A stretch of DNA of 64,000 nt from Microvelia longipes. Lineage: Eukaryota > Arthropoda > Insecta > Hemiptera > Veliidae. The DNA is taken from positions 19,459,118-19,523,117 of the forward strand of contig JACMZG010000008.1 in assembly GCA_018340805.1 (NCBI GenBank). The letters are read 5' to 3'. The notes under the pieces are model-generated. The model was not told the DNA's origin. It ran no database searches and was given only the letters and a program-made list of their open reading frames with translations. Both the position numbers and the translations under genes were made by a program. Shown here in pieces: positions 1-11,284 of the stretch (positions within the stretch are counted from its first letter, which is position 1; the number at the start of each line of letters is the position of its first letter).

Positions 1-91
1 GGAGTAGGTGTATGTCGTATGGGAAGGAGTGTATGATTGATTCTTACAAATAAATGATTAAATTAAATAAATAATTACTACATAAACTCTA

Positions 92-92
<1 letters not shown>
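1..92 (-). repeat. C-unit copy, window edge
   Basis: About 90 bp carrying the core GGAGTAGGT...GTCGTATGG...TTACAAATAAATGATTAAAT. The same unit recurs at 3105-3205, 3331-3436 and 3534-3646, and inside both B modules (about 1153-1255 and 5770-5872). It is cut by the window start. Each free copy borders a (TA)n tract. Confidence 0.8.
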
Positions 93-94
<2 letters not shown>

Positions 95-129
<35 letters not shown>

Positions 130-168
130 TATATATTATATATATATTTATATATATATATATATATA
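95..168. repeat. (TA)n microsatellite
   Basis: Near-pure TA dinucleotide tract between the C-unit and module A1. It replaces the first ~225 bp of module A that the other A copies retain. Confidence 0.95.
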
Positions 169-750
169 ACCGATTCAACCAATCGCTCAATGGATAGTTA
201 ATTTTCGATTATAATAAGCTCAATTGGCTTAGATTGTCGCATACACCTAAGCACCACATTTACTCTTTCATGTTAGGTACCGTCATGTCCATAGTTGTAG
301 CTTTTGAATCTGCAGTGCAGGAGTTGAAACGTGAACATTTTCAGTAAATTTTATTGACAGCTTTCTCCTTTTAGCCAATTTCTAAAGGAAAATAAGCTAT
401 ACCGTTTTTCAAAAGAAAAGCAAAACTATGCATATATATTTCATAAATAGTGTCGATTAAGAATAAATTATTTTTAAAAGGAAAAATACTAAATAATGAA
501 GTTTTTACTTGGCAATAGAGGTGGTTTTTGATTGATATAACTAAAGTATAAAATTTTGGCTAGACGAGAGAGAGAGATTTTGGCTAGACCAGGAAGTAAG
601 AGAGGTAGAGCAGCAATGTGACCCAGTTATGAAGCCTATTCAGGTCACCAGACTACTTAACTCCTCTATTTACAGCTATAAACTCGCTCTTATCTAACAT
701 GTTTTCTCTTTTTCACCAATTTTAAAAGAAAGATGAGTGTAACTTATCTC
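169..750 (+). repeat. Module A, copy 1 (truncated)
   Basis: Begins at CCGATTCAACCAATCG, which is internal to the other A copies, and ends at GATGAGTGTAACTTATC. It matches 2449-3023 directly and 4004-4570 and 6295-6885 in reverse. Differences between copies are mainly single-base insertions and deletions. It contains a short duplication (ATTTTGGCTAGAC twice around a GA run near 560-590). No reading frame is conserved. Confidence 0.9.
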
Positions 751-813
751 TATATAATATATATATTATTATATATATTATATATATATATATATAATAT
801 ATATATATATATA

Positions 814-885
<72 letters not shown>

Positions 886-970
886 ATATATTATAATGTA
901 TATATGTATGTATATATAATATATATTATATATATATATAATATTATATATATATATATAATATAATATA
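751..970. repeat. (TA)n microsatellite
   Basis: Interrupted TA tract joining module A1 to module B1. Confidence 0.95.
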
Positions 971-2150
971 AGTCAAGGCCCGGTCGCATGTCCGTGGGTC
1001 AGAGATAACTTTTGATCGTCTACAGCTTGTCACCTAGCTTTTAACTAGTCACCATAATCATTCCCTTTCCGATTTCAAAAAGGTGCTCTTCGGTAGCTGA
1101 TCATCGTGCATCGTCCCGTGTTTCTTTTCTCTGTGTTTAGTTATTTATGTCTTTATGAATAGAGTTTTATATATAATATTTATTCATTTATTTGTAAGAT
1201 CAATCTACACTCTTCCATACGACATTCGACCTACTCGTAAGATAGATCACTCTTGTAAACACGATTGAGGTACATATTTTTAAGTATAGATAATTATTTT
1301 AACATTAAATATTACGGATGTGATAACCTGTATTGTTACAGGTTCAAAAACATGTTGTGATAATTGTGATTTTGAAAGATTATTATTAATCATTATTTGA
1401 AGTGTCTTAATAGTTAATAAATTCGATAGTGTATAATTAATAATATTTTAATGTAATTGATAAATTTGATGACATGACATCATGTTGAACTAAGGTAATT
1501 ACATCCACTTGATCTCCCTCCACCTGTTCTTTCCCTAATCTCTACCGCTACTTGAAATGTTAATTCCTCGATATTTTACGATAATTAATATCATATAATT
1601 ATATTAGTTAAAAGCATTCGCTCATCAATTGTTTTAATGACCCTGAATCATGACCAATATTTATTAAAAGCTCATTGACCCAATGTGATTTGAGTTCTAA
1701 GGAAAGTCATTAGCAAAGTAGAGAAGTAAAGGCATTTTCCAAATTTACTCGTGTGCAAATAAATTCAATTCACAGCAAAGTAATTATAGTCTTTAACAAC
1801 GTAAGGTATTGTACTCCTTCGATTAAATCATCCTGTAATGGAAGTCTATGCATAGAGTATTAAAAACACACAGAAATCAATTTTAGTTGACTCATATACG
1901 ATTAAAAAATACTAAAAGGTAACAATAAGAAGGGCAATTGGCTCCTCATCCGTGGCTTCATAGCATCGGCCTTGCGGACCACTTTGCAGATACAATGCTG
2001 TTCTTTGATATCAAAACAATTGAAAAAGTCGCCATTAAGACATTTAACTCGCTCGGCTCGCCTTCGCCACAATTGGTTTTCAGCGATTGTAGTTAATTGT
2101 CACTTTTAAGCGATTTAGCGCAACAAACTACTTACTTAACTTAAGCAAAA
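971..2150 (+). repeat. Module B, copy 1
   Basis: About 1.18 kb starting AGTCAAGGCCCGGTCGCATG and ending CTTAACTTAAGCAAAA. Its reverse complement fills 4867-6052 almost end to end. A C-unit is embedded at about 1153-1255. No coding potential is seen: stops in all frames, no family recognised. Function unknown. Confidence 0.9.
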
Positions 2151-2176
2151 TATATATATATATATATTATATAAAT

Positions 2177-2226
<50 letters not shown>
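2151..2226. repeat. (TA)n microsatellite
   Basis: TA tract between B1 and A2. Confidence 0.95.
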
Positions 2227-2229
<3 letters not shown>

Positions 2230-3023
2230 TTTTATCAGACCCTTTTTCAAATTTTAATAGTTTCTTATTTAATATGGAACTCGGCACATTTGTTGCTCCA
2301 ATAGATGGCAACATGTGTACTGAATTTCAAATTGATCGAAATATTTTCCGCATAAATTTTTCAACGAATGCCGCATACTTCTGTTGCAGAAGTATTTATT
2401 TTTAACACCAAACAGTGCCCTAGACTGCCAGGACCACCTGTTGGCAACCGATTCAACCAATCGGCTCAATGGATAGTTAATTTTCGATTATAATAAGCTC
2501 AATTGGCCTTAGATTTGTCGCATACACCTAAGCACCCACATTTACTTTCATGTTAGGTACCGTACAATGTCCATAGTTGTAGCTTTGAATCTGCAGTGCA
2601 GGAGTTGAAACGTGACATTTTAGTAAATTTTATTTGACAGCTTTCTCCTTTTAGCCAATTTCTAAGGAAAATAAGCTAATACCGTTTTTTCAAAAAGAAA
2701 AGCAAAACTATGCCATATATATTTCATAAATATGTACATAAGAATAATTATTTTTAAAAGGAAAAATACTAAATAATGAAGTTTTTTACTTGGCAAGAGG
2801 TGGTTTTGATTGATATAACTAAAAGTAAAATTTTGGCTAGACGAGAGAGAGAGATTTTGGCTAGACCAGGAAAGTAAGAGAGGTAGAGCAGCAATGTGAC
2901 CCAGTATGAAGCCATATTCAGGTCACCAGACTACTTAACCCTCTAATTTAAAGCTATAAACTCGCTCTTATCTACATTGTTTTTCTTTTCACCAATTTTA
3001 AAAGAAAGATGAGTGTAACTTAT
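2227..3023 (+). repeat. Module A, copy 2
   Basis: Full-length A: AAATTTTTATCAGACCC at the left edge, GAGTGTAACTTATC at the right. With A1 and B1 it makes a left arm A-B-A with a repeat period near 2.28 kb. The inner sequence CCGATTCAACCAATCGG is a small palindrome. The only open frame here (2269-2469, minus) is also partly present in other A copies but is disrupted by indels, so I do not call a gene. Confidence 0.9.
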
Positions 3024-3024
3024 C

Positions 3025-3057
<33 letters not shown>

Positions 3058-3104
3058 AATATATATTATATAATATAATATAATATATATATATATATAT
3101 TGAA
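3024..3104. repeat. (TA)n microsatellite
   Basis: TA tract between A2 and a C-unit. Confidence 0.95.
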
Positions 3105-3201
3105 GAGTTTATGTATAATTATTTATTTAATTTAATCATTATTTGTAAGATCAATCATACACTCCTTCCATACGACATACGACTACTCCGTAAAGATAGA
3201 T

Positions 3202-3205
<4 letters not shown>
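3105..3205 (+). repeat. C-unit copy
   Basis: Copy of the ~100-bp unit, read as AGAGTTTATGTATAATTATT to GTAAAGATAGATCATAC. The next copy, 3331-3436, has the same orientation. Confidence 0.88.
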
Positions 3206-3234
<29 letters not shown>

Positions 3235-3242
3235 ATATATAT

Positions 3243-3273
<31 letters not shown>

Positions 3274-3294
3274 TATAATTATAATATTATATAT

Positions 3295-3330
<36 letters not shown>
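3206..3330. repeat. (TA)n microsatellite
   Basis: TA tract between two C-units. Confidence 0.95.
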
Positions 3331-3333
<3 letters not shown>

Positions 3334-3436
3334 TAGAGTTTATGTATAATTATTTATTTAATTTAATCATTTATTTGTAAGAATCATCAACACTCCTTCC
3401 ATACGACATACGACCTACTCCGTAAGATAGATCATA
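3331..3436 (+). repeat. C-unit copy
   Basis: Same unit and orientation as 3105-3205. It lies on the left side of the palindrome centre and faces the inverted copy at 3534-3646. Confidence 0.88.
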
Positions 3437-3493
3437 CATATATATATATATAATATATTATAATATATATATATATAATATATATAATATATA

Positions 3494-3533
<40 letters not shown>
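3437..3533. repeat. (TA)n microsatellite at palindrome centre
   Basis: TA tract flanked by inverted C-units. This is the symmetry centre of the 7-kb inverted structure. Confidence 0.9.
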
Positions 3534-3538
<5 letters not shown>

Positions 3539-3641
3539 ATCTATCTACGGAGTAGGTCGTATGTCGTATGGAAGGGTGTAGATTGATTCTTACAAATAAA
3601 TGATTAAATTAAATAAATTTATAATATAACATAAACTCTAT

Positions 3642-3646
<5 letters not shown>
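3534..3646 (-). repeat. C-unit copy, inverted
   Basis: Reverse complement of 3331-3436 (ATCTACGGAGTAGGTCGTAT and onward). Confidence 0.88.
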
Positions 3647-3674
<28 letters not shown>

Positions 3675-3706
3675 CTATATATATATATATAATATATATA
3701 TATATA
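3647..3706. repeat. (TA)n microsatellite
   Basis: TA tract to the right of the inverted C-unit. Confidence 0.9.
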
Positions 3707-4003
3707 ATGCTAGTGATTGATTCAGTGGTCAATATCAAAGCTGATACAAGTTTTATTTTCAAATACAAAGTTTTGTTTTTTATTGTTGTTATTGTTAAAA
3801 AATTAAACTTTTTGTTTTGGTTCACAAGCTTTCGTAGACATACGCCTAGCTTATTATTTATCTCGAGAAAAAATTTAAAAGAATTGACGGGCTACAGATG
3901 AGTTTTAGAACCTTGATAAATAAAGAAAGATACAGTGTTGATTTCCTTAAGGAAATATATTATACTCGGATATAGAGAAAATTGCTTCATAAAAGATTAA
4001 AAT
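3707..4003. other. Unique spacer in palindrome core
   Basis: About 300 bp with no counterpart in the left arm. A 64-codon frame (3707-3901, plus) is open but has no recognisable domain and lies in AT-rich sequence; I do not call it a gene. This asymmetry argues that the palindrome is not a simple exact fold-back of one read. Confidence 0.6.
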
Positions 4004-4810
4004 AAAGTTACACTCATCTTTCTCTTAAAATTGGTGAAAAGAAGAAAACAATGTAGATAAGAGCGAGTTTATAGCTGTAAATAGAGGAGTTAAGCAGTCT
4101 GGTGACCTGAATATGGCTTCATAACTGGGTCACATTGCTCTACCTCTCTTACTACTTTCCTGGTCTAGCCAAAATCTCTCTCTCTCGTCTAGCCAAAATT
4201 TTATACTTTAGTTATATCAATCAAAACCACCTCTATTGCCAAGTAAAACTTCATTATTTAGTATTTTTCCTTTAAAAATAATTTATTCTTATCGTACATA
4301 TTTATGAAATATATATGCATAGTTTTGCTTTTCTTTTTGAAAAACGGTATTAGCTATTTTCTTTAGAATGGCTAAAAGGAGAAAGCTGTCAAATAAATTA
4401 CTGAAAATGACACGTTTCAACTCCTGCACTGCAGATTCAAAAGCTACAACTATGGACATTGTACGGTACCTAACATGAAAGAGTAAATGTGGTGCTTAGG
4501 TGTATGCGCGACAAATCTAAGCCAATTGAGCTTATTATATCGAAAATTAACTATCCATTGAGCCGATTGGTTGAATCGGTTGCCAACAGGTGGTCCTGGC
4601 AGTCTAGGGCACATACTGTTTGGTTGTTAAAAAATAAATACTTCTGCGGCAGAAGTATGCGGCATTCGTTGAAAAATTTATGCGGAAAAATATTTCGATC
4701 AATTTGCAATTCAGTACACATGTTGCCATCTATTGGAGCAACAAATGTCCGAGTTCCATAATTAAATAAGAAACTATTAAAATTTGAAAAAGGGTCTGAT
4801 AAAAATTGGT
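4004..4810 (-). repeat. Module A, copy 3 (inverted)
   Basis: Reverse complement of 2227-3023 along its whole length. Unlike the other three A copies, its GAGTGTAACTT edge is not followed by a TA tract but by the unique spacer. A 90-codon frame (4489-4761) crosses the inverted repeat but is not preserved in the left arm. Confidence 0.9.
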
Positions 4811-4866
4811 ATATATAATATATATATATATTATATATAATATATATATATAATATATAATATATA
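4811..4866. repeat. (TA)n microsatellite
   Basis: Short TA tract between A3 and B2. Confidence 0.9.
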
Positions 4867-6052
4867 AATTTGCTTAAGTTAAGTAGAAGTAGTTTGTTGC
4901 GCTAAATCGCTTAAAAGTGACAATTAACTACAATCGCTGAAACCAATTGTGGCGAAAGCGAGCCGAGCGAGTTAAATGTCTTAATGGCGACTTTTTCAAT
5001 TGTTTTGATATCAAAGAACAGCATTGAATCTGCAAAAGTGGTCCGCGAGGCCGATGCTATGAAGCCACGGATGAGGAGCCAATTGCCCTTCTTTATTGTT
5101 ACCTTTTAGTATTTTTTAATCGTATATGAGTCAACTAAAATTGATTTCTGTGTTTTTTAATACATCTATGCATAGACTTCCATTACAGGATGATTTAATC
5201 GAAGGAATAAATACCTTACGTTGTTAAAGACATAATTACTTTGCTGTGAATTGAATTTATTTACACACGAGTAAATTGGGAAAATGCCTTTACTTCTCTT
5301 ACTTGCTAATGACTTTCCTCAGAACTCAAATCACATTGGGTCAATGAGCTTTTAATAAATTTTCATGATTCAGGGTCATTAAAACAATTGATGAGCGAAT
5401 GCTTTAAACTAATATAATTTATATATAATTATCCGTAAAATATCGAGCAATTAACATTTCAAGTAGCGGTAGAGATTAGGGAAAGAACAGGTGGAGGGAG
5501 ATCAAGTGGATGTAATTACCTTAGTTCAACATGATGTCATGTCATCAAATTTATCAGATTACATAAAATATATTAAAATTATAACACTATCGAATTATTA
5601 ACTATTAAGACATCTTCAAATAATGATATAATAATAATCTTTTCAAAATCACACAATTATCACAACATGTTTTTGAACCTGTAACAATACAGGTATCACA
5701 ATCCGTAATATTTAATGTTAAAATAATTATCTATACTTAAATATGTACCTCAATCGAGTTTACAAGAGTGATCTATCTTACGGAGTAGGTCGAATGTCCG
5801 TATGGAAAGAGTGTATGATTGATTCTTACAAATAAATGAATGAATAATAATTAATAAACTCTATTCATAAAGACATAATATACATAAACACAGAGAAAAA
5901 GAAACCGGGACGATGCACGATGATCAGCTACCGAAGAGCACCTTCTTGAAATCGGAAAGGGAATGATTATGGTGACTAGTTAAAGCTAGGTGACAAGCTG
6001 TAGGACGATCAAAAAGTTATACTCTGACCCACGGACATGCGACCGGGCCTTG
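4867..6052 (-). repeat. Module B, copy 2 (inverted)
   Basis: Reverse complement of 971-2150, including the embedded C-unit near 5770-5872. It ends at CATGCGACCGGGCCTTGA. Differences from B1 are scattered single-base indels and a few substitutions. Confidence 0.9.
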
Positions 6053-6097
<45 letters not shown>

Positions 6098-6151
6098 TAT
6101 AACATACATATATATATAAATACTATATATATATATAATATATATATATAG

Positions 6152-6187
<36 letters not shown>

Positions 6188-6212
6188 ATATATATAATAT
6201 ATATATATATAC

Positions 6213-6294
<82 letters not shown>
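6053..6294. repeat. (TA)n microsatellite
   Basis: Long interrupted TA tract between B2 and A4. Confidence 0.95.
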
Positions 6295-6295
<1 letters not shown>

Positions 6296-7112
6296 GATAA
6301 GTTACACTCATCTTTCTTTTAAAATTGTGAAAAGAAGAAAACAATGTAGATAAGAGCGAGTTTATAGCTGTAAATAGAGGAGTTAAGCAGTCTGGTGACC
6401 TGAATATGGCTTCATAACTGGGTCACATTGCTGCTCTACCTCTCTTACTTTCCTGGTCTTGCCAAAATCTCTCTCTCTCGTCTAGCCAAAATTGTATACT
6501 TTACTTATATCAATCAAAACCACCTACCTCTATTGCTAAGTAAAAACTTCATTATTTAGTATTTTTCCTTTTACAAATAATTTATTCTTATCGTGCATAT
6601 TTATGAAATATATACATCGTTTTGCTTTTCTTTTTGAAAAACGTCATTAGCTTATTTTCGTTTTGAAATTGGCTGAAAGGAGAAAGCTGTCTAATAAAAT
6701 TTACAGAAATGTTCACGTTTCAACTCCTGCACTGCAGATTCAAAACCTACAACTATGGACATTGTACGGTACCTAACATGAAAGAGTAAATGTGGTGCTT
6801 AGGTGTATGCGATAAATCTAAGCCAATCGAGCTTATTATAATCGAAAATAAACTATCCATTGAGCCGATTGGTTGAATCGGTTGCCAACAGGTGGTCCTG
6901 GCAGTCTAGGGCACATACTGTTTGGTTAAAAAATAAATACTTCTGCGGCAGAAGTATGCGGCATTCGTTGAAAAATGTATGCGGAAAAATATTTCGATCA
7001 ATTTGCAATTCAGTACACATGTTGCCATCTATTGGAGCAACAAATGTGCCGAGTTCCATAATTAAATAAGAAACTATTAAAATTTGAAAAAGGGTCTGAT
7101 TAAAATTTGGTA
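6295..7112 (-). repeat. Module A, copy 4 (inverted)
   Basis: Full-length inverted A, outermost in the right arm, ending in GGGTCTGATTAAAATTTGG. Its left-arm partner A1 lacks the outer ~225 bp. Open frames of 69 and 90 codons on opposite strands here overlap each other and lack any recognised motif. Confidence 0.9.
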
Positions 7113-7220
7113 TAAATGTATTCATGTAATCAAGAAGTATTATATAAGTTTTATTTAATATAGCTTGTATCTTATATCTATACGGTTAAAATACCGTGTA
7201 GATTTTCCTTAGTAAGGGAA
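7113..7220. other. Junction sequence
   Basis: Unique AT-rich sequence to the right of the 7-kb inverted structure; nothing recognised. Confidence 0.5.
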
Positions 7221-7420
7221 TTTTAGCGATTTTTTTTGAGTGGCGATTTATCATCCTTCGGGTGACTATTATCCTAGGAGGCGATTTTTATCCCCTCGGA
7301 CGATTCAATATCCGAAAAGAAGATTTTTATTACAATAGATGGATTCATTATTTTAGTTTACGATTTTTATTCTAAGGGAAAAATTATTATTCCACATGTT
7401 AGCGAATTTTCTTGCTAAAA
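7221..7420. repeat. Degenerate 20-bp tandem repeat
   Basis: Units begin at 7241, 7261, 7281, 7301, 7321, 7341, 7361, 7381 and 7401, so the period stays at 20 bp although the units have diverged. Approximate consensus is GGCGATTTTTATTCCNNNGG. Another such word (GGCGATTTTTTATTAC) lies at the centre of the adjoining palindrome, so the palindrome probably arose from this array. Confidence 0.7.
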
Positions 7421-7435
7421 ATAAGCCAATGAGAT

Positions 7436-7529
7436 GATTGTTCACAGGGGTGTTTTTTAATGTGGGTGGCGATTTTTTATTACAATAAAAAATCGCCACC
7501 CACATTAAAAAACACCCCTGTGAACAATC
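7436..7529. repeat. Perfect 46-bp palindrome, 2-bp spacer
   Basis: Left arm 7436-7481 and right arm 7484-7529 are exact reverse complements, with AC between. A perfect hairpin this long is unusual against the diverged repeats around it, which suggests recent origin or active homogenisation. Read as a transcript it would form a 46-bp duplex. I see no terminator or gene context. Confidence 0.95.
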
Positions 7530-7549
7530 GTTTGCTACAGCAAACGATT
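7526..7549. repeat. Second small hairpin, 2-bp spacer
   Basis: Arms 7526-7536 (AATCGTTTGCT) and 7539-7549 with spacer AC, the same two bases as in the larger palindrome it overlaps by 4 bp. Confidence 0.9.
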
Positions 7550-8521
7550 TATTTTATACAAAAGTTTTTGTCAAACCTCATATGTAAACGATGGTATCGT
7601 CTCAACTAAGCATAAGTTATTCATAAGAGCTTGAGGGGGGAAACAGTCATGATTCAAATACGAAATTTACCCTTTATATCACGCAATTAGACACAAAGTG
7701 ATTTTATTAGTAGCAATATTATGTTCCCAGTGTAGTATTTGGACCTGATGAGTAGACGTTACGCATTCATTCACATGATTGAAGTCTAAAGAAGAGGAAA
7801 GAAACGAGTCAATGAAAATATGACAGAAAAACTTTCACTATCCAAAACTACTCGTTACATTCCGACACAGATTTCACGACACTAAACAATTGTCCCCAAA
7901 CTAATCCTGTTTTTCACTTTATACCGCATTCTTCAACAACTGCATAATTGCCACAACATCTACTTTAAACCTACTGAGAATTTTATTCCATAAGACAAAA
8001 GTATGGAATATACTTATTGTCATGGAGATTTTTAAAATTCAAAGCCTACTTTGAGCGCACGATAAATATACGACCCATCATAATAGTTGCAAGTTATTTT
8101 CTTTATGTTTTATACTTAAAATTAATTAAATAATAAAAATAAATAAAAAAAATGAAAATTAAGCCCGTGCTTTCTGGAGGGTAGAGGTTTTTTCGTATTC
8201 CTCGAAAAGTTCCTTATCTGTCAAAAGTTTTTGATCAAATGTTCTAAAGAAATCTTCCAGTCAAGCTTTTTAGATTTGATATTGAATAGTAATGTTGCAA
8301 TTTGCAATGCTAGATTATAGAAACCATTACAAAGCTTTTGTGATTATTTTCGAATTTCCAAAAGAAAAATAAGCTCGAAGTATAAAGAAGAGGGTATAGG
8401 GAAAAGATGTTTTTCATCTAAAAGGGGGGAGGATTCACAGAGACAGTATATATTGTTAGGAAAATTAATAATGTATTTGTATACCAAGTTAATTTAGACC
8501 CGAAAAAGTTTATTATTTATT
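7550..8521. other. AT-rich, nothing recognised
   Basis: Mostly unique sequence with stops in every frame. No repeat shared with the rest of the window was found. Confidence 0.5.
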
Positions 8522-8632
<111 letters not shown>

Positions 8633-9340
8633 TAAGTGCTAAAATGAGTTAAGATAGTATTAGATACTGGTTTTTTATCTACAACTTGTATAATTAGTAT
8701 TCTGATATCTATCCCTAATTCAAGTTTTTGACATTTCTAGCTGGTGTATATATTCTATCAAATAACTAAAGTAATACTTGTGCATAATTAGCCATCTTTC
8801 ACGAAATTGCAGAAATAAAGTTTATGCAACTGATTTTACACCAAATATTTTTTGACTAAATTCGTTTAGAATATTTGTATTAATTTATGTATTATTATAA
8901 TTTATTATTACGAAATAACTTATTTTGCATAAATATTCATTGTAAGTATTGTAAATTTTTTTTTTTTTTTAATTTTTTTATTTCCAATTTTTACAATAAT
9001 ATAAATAATACACAACATTACATAAATATTTAATATCTTATATATGTATAAAACATGCCACTTCTTTAGATTAGATGATCCCTTCCTTACGCTTCTAATG
9101 ATTTAATTAGTAAATTGATTCAAAGAAAAATAGGGTCACATAAACTAGAGAAGTGGCACAAACATCATATTAATATAAAATATGAACATTAATCATATGG
9201 TGACCATTTGGTTGTTTGTGATATAACTGTGGCTATCGGAAAATCTTCCACTTTAAAGGCGAGTGCCCTGAGTTGTGGAAGGAATATCTGTGTCTAACTA
9301 TACTTTAATTACTCAAAACATAACTCTAAAACTTATATGC
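8633..9340. other. AT-rich, nothing recognised
   Basis: No coding or RNA signal. A T-homopolymer run lies near 8957-8970. Confidence 0.5.
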
Positions 9341-9745
<405 letters not shown>

Positions 9746-9979
9746 ATACACACCTATCTACACTTAGTTTTATTTTATTTTTTTCTTATGGAACATTTTA
9801 TTTTTATTTTGCCCGTCTATTTATAGTTTATAAAGATGGTATATAATCTATATGTTGTATATTAACTTAATAAATTAAAATAATCCATACAACAACTATA
9901 AATTAACTATATCTGTTATTGTTAATTTGTAATATAATTAATATAGAATAATGTTATATAGAATACAAGGTAATTTATT
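9746..9979 (-). other. Probable 3' flank of non-LTR element
   Basis: AT-rich sequence directly downstream, on the minus strand, of the retrotransposon coding remnant. It may be its 3' UTR; no sharp end or target duplication was identified. Confidence 0.35.
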
Positions 9980-10668
9980 TTATTTGGTTATTTGTTGAAT
10001 CATCTTCTTTAGTCGTTTATTAATGAGAATTAATTTTATTTTTTTAGTAAATACTGGTTTAGATAATTTAAAATTTATATATTTGGGTATATTATTGTAG
10101 AGTTTTGTACCAATGAACTTCCATTGTCTTTGACCCATGGTTGTTTTCATGAAAGGTTCAATAAGCTTTTCTTTCTGAGCAGATCTTGTTTTGCCAATAA
10201 CTCTAGGCAGTTCCAAATTACGTTTATAAAGTTGTAGTAAAGAAGTCATTTCAAACATATAATCCAATTTTAGTATATTTAGTTCTTTGAAAAGAGGACC
10301 AGATCTTTGATCTCTTTCCTTATAACACATTACTCTGACCATTGCTTTCTGTAGAACAAGTATTGGTTGTCTTACTGTAGATGGAGCAGCACCCCAACCA
10401 ATTAATCCATATCTTAATATAGAGTCTGCTATAGCATAGTATAGAGTACGTCTCTGATCTACAGTAAGAAACCTCTAGCTCGTAACATTATATAAATGGC
10501 TTGTCTAAGTTTTTTTGTAATTCGTGTATATGTTGCTTCCATTTAAGGAAAGCATCAATATGAATTCCTAAATATTTGGTAGATTCAACTCTTTCAATTT
10601 TAGGACAAAAACAGTTTTTAGGAAAAAAGTCTAGACAATTAATTCTATTGTGAATTACTAATTTCTCT
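9980..10668 (-). pseudogene. Non-LTR retrotransposon ORF2 3' part, frameshifted
   Basis: Minus-strand translation gives an RT-like C-terminus in three frames. First comes CPKIERVESTKYLGIHID, containing the KYLGIHID motif typical of the late RT/thumb region of non-LTR retrotransposons. Next comes LYYAIADSILRYGLIGWG followed by VLQKAMVRVM, and last the 120-residue open segment 9980-10342, containing LYNNIPKYINF. Frame changes lie near 10510-10520 and 10465-10475. The catalytic palm motifs, endonuclease and ORF1 are absent, so this is a 5'-truncated dead copy, as expected from incomplete reverse transcription. The layout resembles CR1/jockey-type elements, but the clade cannot be settled by eye. 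Confidence 0.85.
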
Positions 10669-10760
10669 CATGTCGGGTATAGGATACCTCGGTTCTTTCC
10701 TCATTCCTCACAACTCTGTACTCGCTTCGCTCGTCGAACTTCGAAAAGCAGTAAGAAAAT
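10669..10760 (-). repeat. Family F copy
   Basis: On the minus strand it reads GACGAGCGAAGCGAGT, then GTTGTGAGGAATGAGG, then AACCGAGGTA...TACCCGA. The same order of blocks is found at 15622-15725 and 21840-21965. It abuts the truncated retrotransposon. Confidence 0.7.
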
Positions 10761-11084
10761 TAAAATTTATTGGCCGATAACATTTGTCAAAATGGCGACC
10801 AAAATTCAAATGAAATTTTGTGGATTGATTAACCTCCAATAGATGTAAAAATTTGTGTCCAGTGTCAACTCGAACAGTAAACTTTTCGAGTTTTAATTAA
10901 TTTTTAAAATTGTTGATGACTCTGCAAAATAGGTTATTGTAGTCTGAAAAATATTAATCTTCTGAGCAGCAAAAGAAGACCTAAAGTCTGATCAATCGCC
11001 AAGTTTCAAGCCTTTAGCATAAACAAAGCGAGAATCATGCGTGACACACAGGCAGTAAAATGATAACCTCTCAACGCGATTTAA
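10761..11084. other. Nothing recognised
   Basis: AT-rich, with no conserved frame and no shared repeat. Confidence 0.45.
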
Positions 11085-11150
11085 AATGCGGGTAATAATG
11101 GTGAAACCTCGGTTTCAGAGTTTTAGGGCGAACACAATACTTTTCCGTAT
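11085..11150 (-). repeat. M block (5' part of family K)
   Basis: Minus strand reads GGAAAAGTATTGTGTTCG, CTAAAACTCTGAAACCGAGG. The block recurs at 18195-18240, 31370-31415, 32618-32665, 40540-40575 and 60140-60190. At 40.3-40.6 kb it is joined to a K core. Confidence 0.65.
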
Positions 11151-11284
11151 ACATACTGCAGTAAAGGAGGGAAAGTAAAAATTTAAAAAAATTGTATAAT
11201 TTCATTGCTAAATAGTCGTAATGTAGCTTATACATTTTTTTCAAAAACAATTACATCTGCCTTTTTCAATATACAATAAATTTA

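Noticed and set aside
169..3023. A-B-A arm as an LTR retrotransposon (A as LTR)
   Set aside because: The B interior has no gag/pol, primer-binding site or polypurine tract, and A lacks TG...CA ends. The repeat is better described as a tandem A+B unit.
2269..7125. 60-90-codon frames in module A copies
   Set aside because: The frame is not preserved between the four A copies because of indels, both strands are open, and no protein motif is visible.
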